From NCBI GenBank assembly GCA_003249935.1, contig QKHT01000201.1, forward strand, positions 1-54,838: a DNA stretch of 54,838 nucleotides, in the 5' to 3' direction. Positions within the stretch are counted from its first letter, which is position 1, and each line of letters opens with the position of its first letter. This DNA comes from Bacteroidota bacterium. Lineage in GTDB: Bacteria > Bacteroidota > Bacteroidia > Bacteroidales > UBA5342. Shown here one piece after another: positions 36,119-46,561 of this stretch. The translations under genes were made by a program, and so were the position numbers. Below the pieces are notes generated by a model. That model saw only the letters and a program-made list of their open reading frames with translations. It made no database searches and was not told the DNA's origin.

Positions 36119-39100
36119 TCAAGACTCGAGATGGATGCTGAGACCCAGACCACGAAGCTCATGTAAAATTACATTCAATGCTTCAGGTATGCCGGGTTCA
36201 GGCATTGGTTCACCTTTTACAATTGCTTCGTACGCTTTCGCACGACCAAGCACATCATCGGACTTAATTGTGAGAATTTCCTGAAGAATGTTCGCTGCAC
36301 CAAATGCCTCAATTGCCCAAACTTCCATTTCACCAAAACGCTGACCACCAAACTGTGCTTTACCGCCTAATGGTTGTTGTGTAATAAGTGAATATGGTCC
36401 AATTGAACGGGCATGCATCTTGTCTTCTACCATGTGGCCTAACTTTAGCATGTAGATGATACCTACCGTAGCAGGCTGATCAAAGGGCTCGCCGGTTCCA
36501 CCATCATAGAGCTGAGTACGGCCCAAGCGTGGAATCCCTGCTTTGTCGCAATATTCTTCGATATCCTTTAGTTTGGCTCCGTCGAAAATCGGGGTTGCAA
36601 ATTTTACGCCCAATTCACGGCCGGCCCATGCAAGAACGGTCTCATAGATCTGCCCAAGGTTCATACGCGATGGTACACCCAATGGGTTCAATACAATATC
36701 CACCGGCTTGCCGTTTTCGAGGAAAGGCATGTCTTCATCACGTACAATTCGCGAAACAATACCCTTATTCCCATGTCGACCCGCCATTTTATCGCCAACA
36801 GTAAGCTTACGCTTTTTAGCAATATATACCTTGGCCAACTGGATAATACCTACGGGAAGTTCGTCGCCTAAAGTAAGATTATATTTTTTACGTTTGGCTT
36901 CTGCATCCAGTTCTTTATATTTACGTTGGTAGTTAATTATCGTGGCACGTATCAGATCGTTTTTACTTTTGTCTGTTGTCCACTTATCTAACTGTACGTT
37001 CATATAATCTATCTCAAAAAGCACTTTTTGAGTAAATTTTGCACCTTTGGCTACAAGCTCGGTTCCAAGATAATCCTTGATCCCTTGCGATGTTTTCCCA
37101 TTTACAAGATAAAACAATTTGTCGACATGTCGATCCCGTAATACGGCGGCCTTTTGCTCAAATTCAGCATCAATCTTTGGTAAAAGCTGTTTGTCGGCCA
37201 TACGACCTTTGCGGCTCTTTACCACTTTCGAGAATAGTTTTTTATCGATAACCACACCTTTTAACGACGGTGGTGCTTTTAAAGATGCATCCTTCACATC
37301 GCCGGCTTTGTCTCCAAAAATGGCACGTAGCAACTTTTCTTCAGGAGAAGGATCGCTTTCTCCCTTTGGTGTAATTTTACCAATGAGAATATCTCCCGGT
37401 TTAACATGCGCACCGATACGGATCAATCCGTTTTCATCCAAATCCTTTGTGGCTTCTTCACTCACGTTTGGAATATCGGCAGTAAGTTCTTCAATACCTC
37501 TTTTTGTATCACGAACCTCAAGCGAATATTCGTCAATATGCAATGAGGTAAATATGTCCTCTCTGACTACACGTTCCGAAATTACGATCGCATCCTCAAA
37601 GTTATACCCTTTCCATGGCATGAATGCTACCATAAGGTTTCTTCCAAGTGCAAGCTCACCGTTTTGTGTAGAATATCCTTCGGTAAGAATCCGTCCTTTC
37701 CAAACCCGTTCACCTTTTGCAACAATCGGTTTAAGATTGATATTCGTGCTTTGGTTGGTTTTTAAGAATTTAGGCAATTTATAAGTGCGAACATTTTCTT
37801 CAAAACTTACAAATGCTTCTTCCTCAGACCAGTCGTATCTTACTACAATCTCTTCAGCATCTACCCGTTCTACAATTCCATCCCCAGTCGCCACAACTTG
37901 TGTTCGCGAATCGGCAATAATTTTGTCTTCAAGTCCTGTTCCTACAATTGGTGCTTCCGGAGAAATAAGCGGTACGGCCTGACGCATCATATTCGATCCC
38001 ATTAATGCACGGTTCGCATCATCATGTTCGAGGAACGGAATGAGTGAAGCTGCAATGGAAGCAATTTGATTCGGCGCAACGTCCATCATCGTAACGTTCT
38101 CAATTTCAGTAAATGGGAAATCACCATCAAGACGTGATTTTGCACGGGCGTTTATAAATTTACCATCGGCATCCAATGGCGCATTGGCTTGAGCAATTGT
38201 TTTACCTTCTTCGTCTTCTGCACTAAGATATACCGAACCTTCAACGCTTAAATCCACTACACCGTTAGTTACCTTACGATATGGTGTTTCGATAAAACCA
38301 AGATTGTTAACTTTAGCGAAAACGCATAGCGAAGAAATCAAACCAATGTTTGGACCTTCAGGTGTTTCAATCGGACACAAACGGCCATAGTGAGTATAGT
38401 GAACGTCACGTACCTCAAAGCCTGCACGATCACGCGAAAGACCACCGGGTCCCAGTGCCGACATACGTCGCTTGTGCGTCATTTCGGCCAATGGATTGGT
38501 TTGATCCATAAATTGAGACAATGCATTTGTTCCGAAGAACGAGTTGATTACCGAACTGATTGTTTTCGAATTAATCAGATCGATAGGCGTAAACACCTCA
38601 TTATCGCGAACGTTCATCCGTTCACGAATGGTACGTGCCATACGAGCTAATCCAACGCCAAATTGATTGAAAAGTTGCTCACCCACAGTACGTACACGGC
38701 GGTTACTTAAGTGGTCAATATCGTCAACATCAGTTTTCGAATTGATCAGTTCTATAAGATATTTTATAATAGCTATAATATCCTCTTTTGTTAATACTTT
38801 AGTTTCAGCATCAACCTCAAGATTCAATTTAGTATTGATTCTATAACGACCTACATCACCTAAATCGTAACGTTTATCAGAAAAGAAGAGTTTGTCAAAT
38901 ACCTCACGTGCTGCGGCTTCATCAGCTGGTTCAGCATTTCGTAACTGACGGTAAATGTACATTACCGCTTCTTTTTCTGAATTACACGGATCCTTTTGCA
39001 GTGTGTTGTAGATAATGGCATAGTCAGAAAGTACAGAATCCTCTTTATGCAAAAGGATATTCTGCACACCTGAATCTACAATGTATTCAATGTTATCGTT

Positions 39101-39934
39101 GTCGAGTATTGTTTCACGATCGAGAATTACCTCGTTTCGTTCAATCGATACAACCTCACCGGTATCTTCGTCAACGAAATCTTCTATCCAGGTTTTTAAT
39201 ACCCTGGCAGCCAGTTTACGACCAACAACACGTTTAAGTGCAGATTTGGAAACTTTTACCTCTTCAGCTAATTCGAAGATTTCGAGAATGTCTTTATCAC
39301 TTTCAAAACCGATAGCACGCAAAAGAGTAGTTACAGGTAACTTCTTTTTACGGTCGATGTATGCATACATCACACTATTAATATCGGTTGCAAACTCAAT
39401 CCACGATCCTTTAAAGGGAATGATTCTCGCAGAATAAAGTTTAGTGCCGTTGGCATGTGTGCTTTGTCCGAAAAATACACCGGGTGAACGGTGTAGCTGC
39501 GAAACAATAACCCGTTCGGCACCATTAATAACAAATGTACCTTTGGGCGTCATATTTGGTATTGGCCCAAGGTATACATCCTGAATTACCGTATCGAAAT
39601 CCTCATGTTCGGGATCGGTGCAATAAAGTTTCAGTTTTGCCTTTAAAGGAACTGAATACGTTAAGCCTCGTTCCAAACACTCTTCGATTGAGTATCGAGG
39701 TGGATCGATAAAATAATCCAAAAACTCCAGAACAAAGTTGTTTCTGGTATCTGTAATAGGAAAGTTTTCAGCAAAAACTTTATAAAGCCCTTCGTTCTTG
39801 CGATTTTCCGGTGTTGAATCTAATTGAAAAAATTCTAAAAACGATTTCAATTGGACTTCAAGAAAGTCCGGATAATCTAATTGCGACTTGATGGATGCGA
39901 AGGAAACCCTTTCGGCTTGTTTGTATTCCGACAT
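36119..39934 (-). CDS. rpoB: RNA polymerase beta subunit
   Basis: Second-largest RNA polymerase subunit, 1271 residues, full length. Recognisable blocks include the rifampicin-binding region ([25 protein letters not shown] then [19 protein letters not shown], about 470-510), [21 protein letters not shown], and the C-terminal [23 protein letters not shown] motif. The rifampicin pocket residues read as in sensitive strains (Q, D, H and S at the expected places), so no resistance change is obvious. It follows rplL after a 203-bp gap containing a hairpin that probably lowers its transcription relative to L7/L12. Confidence 0.99.
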   Translation of the reverse strand: MSEYKQAERVSFASIKSQLDYPDFLEVQLKSFLEFFQLDSTPENRKNEGLYKVFAENFPITDTRNNFVLEFLDYFIDPPRYSIEECLERGLTYSVPLKAKLKLYCTDPEHEDFDTVIQDVYLGPIPNMTPKGTFVINGAERVIVSQLHRSPGVFFGQSTHANGTKLYSARIIPFKGSWIEFATDINSVMYAYIDRKKKLPVTTLLRAIGFESDKDILEIFELAEEVKVSKSALKRVVGRKLAARVLKTWIEDFVDEDTGEVVSIERNEVILDRETILDNDNIEYIVDSGVQNILLHKEDSVLSDYAIIYNTLQKDPCNSEKEAVMYIYRQLRNAEPADEAAAREVFDKLFFSDKRYDLGDVGRYRINTKLNLEVDAETKVLTKEDIIAIIKYLIELINSKTDVDDIDHLSNRRVRTVGEQLFNQFGVGLARMARTIRERMNVRDNEVFTPIDLINSKTISSVINSFFGTNALSQFMDQTNPLAEMTHKRRMSALGPGGLSRDRAGFEVRDVHYTHYGRLCPIETPEGPNIGLISSLCVFAKVNNLGFIETPYRKVTNGVVDLSVEGSVYLSAEDEEGKTIAQANAPLDADGKFINARAKSRLDGDFPFTEIENVTMMDVAPNQIASIAASLIPFLEHDDANRALMGSNMMRQAVPLISPEAPIVGTGLEDKIIADSRTQVVATGDGIVERVDAEEIVVRYDWSEEEAFVSFEENVRTYKLPKFLKTNQSTNINLKPIVAKGERVWKGRILTEGYSTQNGELALGRNLMVAFMPWKGYNFEDAIVISERVVREDIFTSLHIDEYSLEVRDTKRGIEELTADIPNVSEEATKDLDENGLIRIGAHVKPGDILIGKITPKGESDPSPEEKLLRAIFGDKAGDVKDASLKAPPSLKGVVIDKKLFSKVVKSRKGRMADKQLLPKIDAEFEQKAAVLRDRHVDKLFYLVNGKTSQGIKDYLGTELVAKGAKFTQKVLFEIDYMNVQLDKWTTDKSKNDLIRATIINYQRKYKELDAEAKRKKYNLTLGDELPVGIIQLAKVYIAKKRKLTVGDKMAGRHGNKGIVSRIVRDEDMPFLENGKPVDIVLNPLGVPSRMNLGQIYETVLAWAGRELGVKFATPIFDGAKLKDIEEYCDKAGIPRLGRTQLYDGGTGEPFDQPATVGIIYMLKLGHMVEDKMHARSIGPYSLITQQPLGGKAQFGGQRFGEMEVWAIEAFGAANILQEILTIKSDDVLGRAKAYEAIVKGEPMPEPGIPEALNVILHELRGLGLSIHLES

Positions 39935-40080
39935 TTACAAACAGTTTTGTTGAATATTTATTTAATGAGTTCACAACTCGAAAACGGATACCGACTCAAA
40001 TAATATCCTTTAATTTAAAATCATTCTATTGATTAACAGGTGTTTATGCTGTTTAATAGAAGCCACGCTTATAAATACAG

Positions 40081-40113
40081 AAAAAGGTTTGGAACCGAAT
40101 CCGGCTCCAAACC
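40081..40113 (-). terminator. Attenuating hairpin between rplL and rpoB
   Basis: On the minus strand a 12-bp stem with one G-T pair and a 4-nt loop (40086-40113) is followed by TTTTT (40081-40085). It lies 24 bp after the rplL stop. A partial terminator or RNase site here, as known in other bacteria, would give L7/L12 in excess over RNA polymerase. Confidence 0.75.
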
Positions 40114-40137
40114 AATGTCCCGTATTAGTAGGGAAAA

Positions 40138-40515
40138 TTATTTAAGCTCAACAACAGCTCCTGCTTCTTCAAGCTGAGCTTTGAGTGCTTCTGCTTCGTC
40201 TTTTGAAACACCTTCTTTGATCAAGCCAGGTGCTGCATCAACAACTGCTTTTGCTTCTTTAAGACCAAGACCTGTAAGTTCTTTCACCAACTTAACAATT
40301 GCAAGTTTGCTTGCGCCTGCATCTTTAAGAACCACATCGAATGATGTTTTTTCTTCTACTGCAGCAACTTCGCCAGCAGCAGCAGGTGCAGCTACCGCAA
40401 CAGCAGCAGCAGCAGGTTCGATACCATATTCATCTTTTAAGATTGTTGCAAGCTCGTTTACCTCTTTAACGGTTAGATTTACTAACTCTTCAGCAAGTTT
40501 CTTGAGATCAGCCAT
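40138..40515 (-). CDS. rplL: 50S ribosomal protein L7/L12
   Basis: Stalk protein that recruits translation factors, 125 residues. It has the N-terminal dimerisation helices, the Ala-rich hinge (about 34-52) and the C-terminal factor-binding domain with [20 protein letters not shown]. Follows rplJ after 54 bp. Confidence 0.98.
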   Translation of the reverse strand: MADLKKLAEELVNLTVKEVNELATILKDEYGIEPAAAAVAVAAPAAAGEVAAVEEKTSFDVVLKDAGASKLAIVKLVKELTGLGLKEAKAVVDAAPGLIKEGVSKDEAEALKAQLEEAGAVVELK

Positions 40516-40569
40516 TTTACTATAATTTGAAAATTTTAAACTAAATAATTTACTCTCGAAAAATAATTA

Positions 40570-41091
40570 CTAATTCTCGCGTTCACCGAGAGTTTTGAGA
40601 ACGCCATGAATGATTGAGCCACCCGATTGAAGTGCTGAAATAACATTTTTAGCAGGCGATTGGAGTAGTCCAATAACTTCGCCAATAAGTTCTTCCTTGC
40701 TTTTTACTACGAGTAATGCTTCTAATTGGTTTTCTCCAACAAATATCGATTCTTCAACGTAAGCCGCCTTCAGAATTGGTTTTTTGTTTTTCTTACTAAA
40801 TTCTTTAAAGAGTTTAGCCGGAGCGTTACCTGTGTTACTGAAAAATACCGAAGTACTTCCTTTTAAAGAAGGGAAAATTTCATCAAATTTTCCTTCATAT
40901 TGTTCCAGAGCTTTCTGCAGAAGTTTGTTCTTAACAACAACTAATTCGATGTCGCTTTTATAACAAGCTCTTCTAAGGGCCGATGTAGTTGCAGCATTTA
41001 AATCTGCAATGTCACCCAAATAGAAATGATTGTATTCATTAATCTTCTGAGACAACTCACCAATAATTGTACCTTTATCTTCTTTCTTCAT
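40570..41091 (-). CDS. rplJ: 50S ribosomal protein L10
   Basis: Base of the ribosomal stalk, binding 23S rRNA and L12 dimers, 173 residues. The conserved SALRRACYKSDIELVVVKNKLLQKAL segment and C-terminal L12-binding helix are present. Only 12 bp separate it from rplA, so there is no room for the long autoregulatory L10 leader known in E. coli. Confidence 0.97.
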   Translation of the reverse strand: MKKEDKGTIIGELSQKINEYNHFYLGDIADLNAATTSALRRACYKSDIELVVVKNKLLQKALEQYEGKFDEIFPSLKGSTSVFFSNTGNAPAKLFKEFSKKNKKPILKAAYVEESIFVGENQLEALLVVKSKEELIGEVIGLLQSPAKNVISALQSGGSIIHGVLKTLGEREN

Positions 41092-41103
41092 GAGTTATGT
41101 CGA

Positions 41104-41799
41104 TTAATGAATTACCAATTTGCTATCGACTTTTACACCCGGACTCATTGTACTTGACAAGAAAATACTTTTTACGTACGTTCCCTTTGCAGCTGAAGGT
41201 CTCAACTTCATTATCGTGTCAATGAATTCCTTGGCATTATCCACAAGCTTATCAGGTGAAAAAGAAACTTTTCCAATTGATGTGTGTACAATACCGTAAC
41301 GGTCTACTTTAAAGTCAATTTTACCTTGTTTTACTTCTTTAACGGCTTTCCCGATTTCCATCGTTACCGTACCCGATTTTGGATTCGGCATGAGTCCACG
41401 GGGACCTAAAATACGTCCAAGAGCACCGATTTTAGCCATAACCTGTGGCATTGTAATAATTACATCCACATCTGTCCAACCGGCTTTAATCTTATCAATA
41501 TACTCATCAAGACCAACATGATCAGCACCAGATGCTTTAGCCTCTTCTTCCTTATCAGGCGTACAGAGTACCAATACGCGAACGTCTTTGCCGGTACCGT
41601 GAGGTAACGATACAACACCACGTACCATCTGGTTAGCTTTTCTTGGATCTACACCTAAGCGTATGTCGATATCAACAGAAGCATCAAATTTCACAGTTGT
41701 AATATCTTTTACAAGCTGTGCAGCTTCGTCGAGTGAATAGGCTTTACCCGCATCAACTTTTGCGACCGCTATTTTCTGGTTTTTTGTTAGTTTTCCCAT
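41104..41799 (-). CDS. rplA: 50S ribosomal protein L1
   Basis: Builds the L1 stalk at the tRNA exit site, 231 residues, normal length. Conserved [17 protein letters not shown] and [19 protein letters not shown] motifs are intact. It follows rplK after 18 bp. Confidence 0.98.
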   Translation of the reverse strand: MGKLTKNQKIAVAKVDAGKAYSLDEAAQLVKDITTVKFDASVDIDIRLGVDPRKANQMVRGVVSLPHGTGKDVRVLVLCTPDKEEEAKASGADHVGLDEYIDKIKAGWTDVDVIITMPQVMAKIGALGRILGPRGLMPNPKSGTVTMEIGKAVKEVKQGKIDFKVDRYGIVHTSIGKVSFSPDKLVDNAKEFIDTIMKLRPSAAKGTYVKSIFLSSTMSPGVKVDSKLVIH

Positions 41800-41817
41800 A
41801 TTAATTGCGTTCTTAAA

Positions 41818-42261
41818 TTAATTATTACCGGGCATCTCACCCGTTACGGTTATACCCATACTCCTTGCAGTACCGGCAACCATGCTCATGGCTGCCTCGA
41901 TTGTGAAGCAATTCAAATCTTCCATTTTGTCCTCTGCAATAGCTCTAACCTGTTCCCAGGTTACCGATGCTACTTTTTTGCGGTTTGGCTCAGCAGAACC
42001 ACCTTTTAATTTGGCAGTTTCCATAAGCTGTATCGCAGCAGGAGGTGTTTTAATAACAAAATCGAACGATTTGTCAGAAAATACAGTAATTAATACAGGT
42101 AAAATTTTACCTGGCTTATCCTGTGTTCTGGCATTGAATTGCTTGCAGAATTCCATAATATTCACACCCTTAGAACCCAATGCCGGGCCTACCGGGGGTG
42201 ACGGATTTGCAGCACCGCCTTTTATTTGCAGTTTAATTAATGCAGCAACTTCTTTAGCCAT
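41818..42261 (-). CDS. rplK: 50S ribosomal protein L11
   Basis: Binds the GTPase-associated region of 23S rRNA, 147 residues. The proline-rich [21 protein letters not shown] start and the C-terminal rRNA-binding [16 protein letters not shown] are typical. Follows nusG after 48 bp. Confidence 0.98.
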   Translation of the reverse strand: MAKEVAALIKLQIKGGAANPSPPVGPALGSKGVNIMEFCKQFNARTQDKPGKILPVLITVFSDKSFDFVIKTPPAAIQLMETAKLKGGSAEPNRKKVASVTWEQVRAIAEDKMEDLNCFTIEAAMSMVAGTARSMGITVTGEMPGNN

Positions 42262-42309
42262 GTGTACTGTTCACTTAATAAATTTAATAAAATAAATGTT
42301 TTGCCTCAG

Positions 42310-42858
42310 TTATTCCTTTTCAACGTCCATAAAACCCAATTCAAGAGGTGTTTTTCGACCAAAAATTTTGACCATCACTTTGAGTTTACGTTTCTCTTCG
42401 TGAACCTCTTCAATTGTGCCTGTAAATCCATTGAACGGACCGGCATTCACTTTCACACTTTCGCCAACGAAATAAGGGATTGACATCTCTTCTTCCGAAT
42501 CTGAAAGTTCGTCGACCTTTCCCAAAATACGCTTAACTTCTGATAATCGTAGCGGAGTAGGCTCATTGCCACCGTCCCCAAGGAAGCCGATTACATTAGT
42601 CATATTGCGCAACAAGTGAGGCACTTCTCCTACAAGAATGGCCTCAATCAATACATATCCCGGGAGATAAGCACGCTCTTTGCTGACTTTTTTACCATTA
42701 CGTATCTGATATACCTTTTCGGTTGGTATAAGTACTTGAAAAACGTAATCTTTGAGCTCTTCATGCTGTATGGCGTGCTCAATAGATTCTTTTACCTTTT
42801 TCTCTTTTCCTCCAATGGCACGTAAAACGTACCATTTTTTTTCCAGCTTTTCGCCCAT
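42310..42858 (-). CDS. nusG: Transcription termination/antitermination factor NusG
   Basis: Couples RNA polymerase to Rho and the ribosome. The start at 42858 (MGEKLEKKWYVLRAIGG) gives 182 residues; an in-frame ATG 9 bp earlier is less likely. The NGN domain (about 8-110, with YLPGYVLIEA) and the KOW domain (about 125-182, GESVKVNAGPFNGFTGTIEEV) are both complete. It lies 12 bp behind secE in the standard secE-nusG-rplK order. Confidence 0.97.
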   Translation of the reverse strand: MGEKLEKKWYVLRAIGGKEKKVKESIEHAIQHEELKDYVFQVLIPTEKVYQIRNGKKVSKERAYLPGYVLIEAILVGEVPHLLRNMTNVIGFLGDGGNEPTPLRLSEVKRILGKVDELSDSEEEMSIPYFVGESVKVNAGPFNGFTGTIEEVHEEKRKLKVMVKIFGRKTPLELGFMDVEKE

Positions 42859-42870
42859 TACCAACACAAA

Positions 42871-43062
42871 TTAATATACCATCTTGTAGATAAGCTTCAT
42901 CAGCCACTCGAAAATAAAGTCCATACCAAAGACAACAAGTGCAATCAGAAGGGAAGCAGTTAAAACAACCATTGCACTATTCATTAACTCCGACCACGTG
43001 GGCCAGGTAACCTTGTTAACAAGCTCATCGTACGATGTTTTGAGCGTTTCTATAAACTTCAT
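42871..43062 (-). CDS. secE: Preprotein translocase subunit SecE
   Basis: A 63-residue single-helix subunit that clamps SecY. An amphipathic N-terminal segment (LKTSYDELVNKVTWPTWSEL) is followed by one membrane helix (about 27-50). Short form, as usual in Bacteroidota. Confidence 0.95.
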   Translation of the reverse strand: MKFIETLKTSYDELVNKVTWPTWSELMNSAMVVLTASLLIALVVFGMDFIFEWLMKLIYKMVY

Positions 43063-43081
43063 ACGTTTTAAATAGAATTTG

Positions 43082-43154
43082 CACGGGCTGAGAGACTCGA
43101 ACTCCCGACACCTGGTTTTGGAGACCAGTGCTCTACCAACTGAGCTAAGCCCGT
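43082..43154 (-). tRNA. trnW: tRNA-Trp (CCA)
   Basis: A 73-nt cloverleaf with acceptor ACGGGCT/AGCCCGT, anticodon stem-loop CTGGT-CTCCAAA-ACCAG and the usual GTTCGAGTC T-arm. The 3' CCA is not encoded. It lies between tuf and secE and is cotranscribed with them. Confidence 0.95.
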
Positions 43155-43159
43155 GTAAA

Positions 43160-43186
43160 AGTCCCGGAAGTATTCCTTCCGGGACT
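43160..43186 (-). terminator. Hairpin between tuf and tRNA-Trp
   Basis: A perfect 10-bp stem (43160-43169 with 43177-43186), a 7-nt loop and a TTTT run that ends at the 5' end of tRNA-Trp. It may partly terminate tuf transcripts or mark a processing site. Confidence 0.75.
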
Positions 43187-43213
43187 ACTTATTTTATTTC
43201 TCTTAATACTAGA

Positions 43214-44398
43214 TTAGTCGAGAATCTCGGTAATCTGACCTGCACCTACTGTACGACCACCTTCGCGAATTGCAAAACGTAAACCTACGTTGCAAGCTAC
43301 CGGGTAGATCAATTCCACAGTAATTGTTAGGTTATCACCCGGCATAACCATTTCAGTTCCTTCTGGAAGTGAAATTTCACCAGTGATGTCCATTGTGCGG
43401 AGGTAAAATTGTGGACGATATTTGTTGTGGAATGGGGTATGACGACCACCTTCTTCTTTTTTCAGGATATAAACCTCAGCTTTAAATTTCTGATGTGGTT
43501 TAATTGTGCCTGGTTTACAAATAACCATACCACGTTTGATGTCGTTTTTGTCTACACCACGAAGGAGAAGACCTACGTTGTCACCAGCCTGACCTTCGTC
43601 AAGTATTTTGCGGAACATTTCAACACCAGTACATACCGATTTCTTTTCGATACCTAAACCAATGATTTGAACCTCTTCGCTGGTTCTAACAATACCCGTT
43701 TCGATACGACCTGTTGCTACTGTACCACGACCTGTAATCGAGAATACATCTTCAACCGGCATAAGGAATGGTTTTTCAACATCGCGGGGTGGAATTGGAA
43801 TCCAGCTATCTACTGCATCCATTAATTCCATTATCTTAGCTTCCCATTCTGGTTCTCCGTTCAAGCCACCCAGTGCTGAACCAAGAATAACAGGAGTATT
43901 ATCGCCGTCAAAGTTGTAAAATGAGAGAAGGTCACGAACTTCCATTTCAACAAGTTCAAGGAGTTCCGGATCATCTACTGCATCTACTTTATTGATAAAT
44001 ACTACAAGACGTGGCACGTTTACCTGACGAGCAAGTAGAATGTGTTCGCGCGTTTGTGGCATTGGACCGTCTGTTCCTGCTACAACGATAATTGCGCCGT
44101 CCATTTGGGCTGCACCTGTTACCATGTTCTTAACATAGTCAGCGTGTCCGGGACAGTCTACGTGTGCATAGTGACGGTTGTCAGTTGAATACTCAACGTG
44201 AGCAGTGTTGATTGTAATACCCCTTTCTTTTTCTTCGGGAGCATTATCAATTTGATCAAATTCTTTTATCTCACAGAACCCTTTCTTTGCCAGCACTTTA
44301 GTAATGGCAGCAGTAAGGGTGGTCTTACCATGGTCTACGTGACCAATTGTACCAATATTTACGTGAGGCTTCGACCTGTCAAAGTGTGCTTTAGCCAT
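43214..44398 (-). CDS. tuf: Elongation factor Tu
   Basis: Delivers aminoacyl-tRNA to the ribosome, 394 residues. The G1 motif [10 protein letters not shown], the DCPGHADY motif, [10 protein letters not shown] and the C-terminal beta-barrel domains are intact. It sits between tRNA-Thr and tRNA-Trp, the usual Bacteroidota arrangement, and no second tuf is visible in the window. Confidence 0.99.
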   Translation of the reverse strand: MAKAHFDRSKPHVNIGTIGHVDHGKTTLTAAITKVLAKKGFCEIKEFDQIDNAPEEKERGITINTAHVEYSTDNRHYAHVDCPGHADYVKNMVTGAAQMDGAIIVVAGTDGPMPQTREHILLARQVNVPRLVVFINKVDAVDDPELLELVEMEVRDLLSFYNFDGDNTPVILGSALGGLNGEPEWEAKIMELMDAVDSWIPIPPRDVEKPFLMPVEDVFSITGRGTVATGRIETGIVRTSEEVQIIGLGIEKKSVCTGVEMFRKILDEGQAGDNVGLLLRGVDKNDIKRGMVICKPGTIKPHQKFKAEVYILKKEEGGRHTPFHNKYRPQFYLRTMDITGEISLPEGTEMVMPGDNLTITVELIYPVACNVGLRFAIREGGRTVGAGQITEILD

Positions 44399-44450
44399 AA
44401 CTCAAATAAAAAATTGTTATAAATTCAAAAAAAATAGTTTCTATACTACG

Positions 44451-44522
<72 letters not shown>

Positions 44523-44569
44523 AAAATCCAATCAGGATTTTAAATGCAACCCAATTTTGGGCCACTTTG

Positions 44570-44642
44570 AGCGGGAGACGGGGCTCAAACCCGCGACCCT
44601 CAGCTTGGAAGGCTGATGCTCTATCGACTGAGCTACTCCCGC
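44570..44642 (-). tRNA. trnG: tRNA-Gly (TCC)
   Basis: 73-nt cloverleaf; acceptor GCGGGAG/CTCCCGC, anticodon loop CTTCCAA, T-arm CGGGTTTGAGCCCCG. No encoded CCA. Confidence 0.94.
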
Positions 44643-44686
44643 AAAATATCTTAAATACGGTTATCGATTGTATGCCGTATTGTTAG

Positions 44687-44769
44687 TGGGGAAAGAAGGA
44701 TTCGAACCTCCGAAAGCGTCAGCTAACAGATTTACAGTCTGCCCCATTTGGCCACTCTGGAATTTCCCC
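44687..44769 (-). tRNA. trnY: tRNA-Tyr (GTA)
   Basis: 83-nt cloverleaf with the long variable arm of bacterial tRNA-Tyr; acceptor GGGGAAA/TTTCCCC, anticodon loop CTGTAAA. No encoded CCA. First gene of the tRNA-tuf transcription unit. Confidence 0.94.
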
Positions 44770-44897
44770 GATGATATTTTTGTTTGAGAAAAATTGTTGT
44801 CCTTTTCTCTTACCTGTTGTTCCCATAATTTCAAGTTCAAGACTTTAGAATGAACCGCTGTTACATTCCCGTTATATACCCTGTCTCAAACGGTGTG

Positions 44898-44926
44898 CAA
44901 ATGTAGACTTTTATTTCTATTTACAA
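44898..44926 (-). promoter_or_regulatory. Promoter of the tRNA-tuf-secE-ribosomal unit
   Basis: Minus strand TTG (44924-44926) inside a T-run, an 18-bp spacer and TACATTTG (44898-44905). Predicted start near 44890, about 120 nt before tRNA-Tyr. This is a strong match, as expected for a highly expressed operon. Confidence 0.75.
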
Positions 44927-45014
44927 AAATATTTTGGCAATTTTTTCATAATAAATTTCATTAAAAAAACGCTTCCCGATACACAACTATCTCATTTTGC
45001 CACCTTTTGACGCA

Positions 45015-45314
45015 CTAATTTCCTTTAACTTTTTCTTTGTGTTTTTTTACCTGACGCCGTAATGCTTCTACGGCCAGGTCTACAGCTTCCTCGAAACTGT
45101 CGGCCACTTTTTCTGCAAACATTTCTTCTTTCGGAACAGTAATCTTTATTTCAACATGTTTGTTGTTATTTGTTTCTGGTTTTATAACCTTTAAAAATAC
45201 TTCAGCTTTTAATATACCTTCGTTGTATTGATCCAACTTTGCTAATTTTTTTGTTACAAAATCTTGTAGCTGAGCTGTAGCGTCAAAGTGGATTGAATTA
45301 ATGCGGATTTCCAT
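45015..45314 (-). CDS. hpf: Ribosome hibernation promoting factor (short HPF/RaiA type)
   Basis: A 99-residue protein that binds the 30S decoding centre in stationary phase. The start MEIRINSIHFDATAQLQDFVTKKLAKL and the conserved SFEEAVDLAVEALRRQVKKHKEK end are typical; the basic C-terminal tail is short, so this is the short form lacking the dimerisation domain. It follows xerC by 18 bp. Confidence 0.93.
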   Translation of the reverse strand: MEIRINSIHFDATAQLQDFVTKKLAKLDQYNEGILKAEVFLKVIKPETNNNKHVEIKITVPKEEMFAEKVADSFEEAVDLAVEALRRQVKKHKEKVKGN

Positions 45315-45332
45315 AAAATTTCCTCCTGTGGT

Positions 45333-46220
45333 TTATGCTCTTGGATGAGCAAGTTTATAAACTTTAATTAATTCGTTAAATGTGTTGTGTGTGTAAACCT
45401 GAGTGGCAGACAAGTTAGCATGTCCGAGAAGCGTTTTAACTGAGTTTATGTCTGCTCCATTATTAAGAATCAATGTTGCAAATGTATGTCGTAATATATG
45501 TGGACTTCGTTTGGTTAATGTGGTTACTGTTCCAAGGTATTTTGTAACTACCTTGTAAATCAATTCGGAATAGGTTTTTTTTCCTTTAGACGTGATGAAA
45601 ACATGTTCGGTGTCACAATTCATTATCAAAGCTCTTTGTGAATAGTAACAATTTAGTTTGGTGAGGAGTTCATCACTGATAGGAATTTGTCGTTGTTTGT
45701 TTCTTTTTCCGGTGACTTTAAGCACTTTCAGCGAAGAGTCGATGTCTTTGGTTTTTAGTTCAATTAATTCGGAAAGACGCATACCTGTAAGGTAAAACAT
45801 CTCAATAATCATCTTGTCCCGATGCCCCTCGAAATTGTCCGGAAAACCATTGGTGTCGAGTAATTTGTCCATTTGATCGGCTCGCACAAATTGTGGTAAA
45901 GATTTGTGTCTTTTTGGACCTGAGAGCGATTTGGCCGGATTGGTTGTAATGTAGTCGTGTCGCAAAAGAAACCGATAGAACGACTTTACAGCCGATAACT
46001 TCCTGTTAACTGTAACTGCGGAAAGTTTTGACTCCATAAGTGAACTTATCCATTTTCTTATGTCAGTCGGGGAAACTTTATCTGGCTTAAATTCTTCAAA
46101 ACCACGGTTGTGTTGAAGAAATTCTATAAATTGGTCTAAATCTGTTTGATACGACAATAAAGTATGAGAAGAATAGTTCTTCTCATACTTTAAATATTTT
46201 TGAAATATTTCTATTGTCAT
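45333..46220 (-). CDS. xerC: Tyrosine recombinase XerC/XerD
   Basis: A tyrosine recombinase of 295 residues that resolves chromosome dimers. The start at 46220 (MTIEIFQKYLKYEKN) fits the family; the upstream ATG at 46259 only adds a non-conserved stretch. The N-terminal SAM-like core-binding domain is followed by the catalytic domain: Arg in LTGMRLSELIELK, Lys in VTGKRNKQR, HILRHTFAT and the nucleophile Tyr in ATQVYTH. The position between rpsU and hpf is conserved in the phylum, so this is the housekeeping enzyme, not a mobile-element integrase. Confidence 0.92.
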   Translation of the reverse strand: MTIEIFQKYLKYEKNYSSHTLLSYQTDLDQFIEFLQHNRGFEEFKPDKVSPTDIRKWISSLMESKLSAVTVNRKLSAVKSFYRFLLRHDYITTNPAKSLSGPKRHKSLPQFVRADQMDKLLDTNGFPDNFEGHRDKMIIEMFYLTGMRLSELIELKTKDIDSSLKVLKVTGKRNKQRQIPISDELLTKLNCYYSQRALIMNCDTEHVFITSKGKKTYSELIYKVVTKYLGTVTTLTKRSPHILRHTFATLILNNGADINSVKTLLGHANLSATQVYTHNTFNELIKVYKLAHPRA

Positions 46221-46280
46221 CAATCCGGACTGTCGTTTTATTGTATAGCGAAGATACAAAAAAACTTCTCCGAAAAAAAA

Positions 46281-46472
46281 CTATTCTTCTACTTGTTGGA
46301 GCTGTTGCACGTAAATTGCTTTCAGCTTTTGTTGACGGCCAACTACCGAAGGTTTGTAAAACGCCTGACGTGAACGCAATTCGCGCATTACACCTGTTTT
46401 CTCAAATTTGCGTTTGAACTTTTTTAAAGACCTTTCGATATTTTCGCCTTCTTTTACCGGTACAATAATCAT
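46281..46472 (-). CDS. rpsU: 30S ribosomal protein S21
   Basis: A 63-residue basic protein of the small subunit. It begins MIIVPVKEGENIERSLKKFKRKF and continues with the expected RELRSRQAFYKPS. First gene of an rpsU-xerC-hpf operon, with a promoter about 30 nt upstream. Confidence 0.96.
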   Translation of the reverse strand: MIIVPVKEGENIERSLKKFKRKFEKTGVMRELRSRQAFYKPSVVGRQQKLKAIYVQQLQQVEE

Positions 46473-46508
46473 ACTTTTAACTATTTAATCGTTTTTATTT
46501 TCGACTCG

Positions 46509-46539
46509 CAAAATTATACATTGTTATTAACACCAACAA
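46509..46539 (-). promoter_or_regulatory. Promoter of rpsU-xerC-hpf
   Basis: Minus strand TTG (46537-46539, or 46534-46536 with a 17-bp spacer), a 20-bp spacer and TAATTTTG (46509-46516). Predicted leader is about 30 nt. Confidence 0.65.
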
Positions 46540-46561
46540 ATATTTTGCCTTGTTTTTTGAA

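Noticed and set aside
37119-37784. A 221-codon antisense ORF inside rpoB
   Set aside because: Serine-rich shadow of rpoB with no recognisable motifs.
45333-46220. Integrase of a genomic island next to tRNA genes
   Set aside because: It is in the conserved rpsU-xerC-hpf context with normal housekeeping features and no attachment-site repeat.
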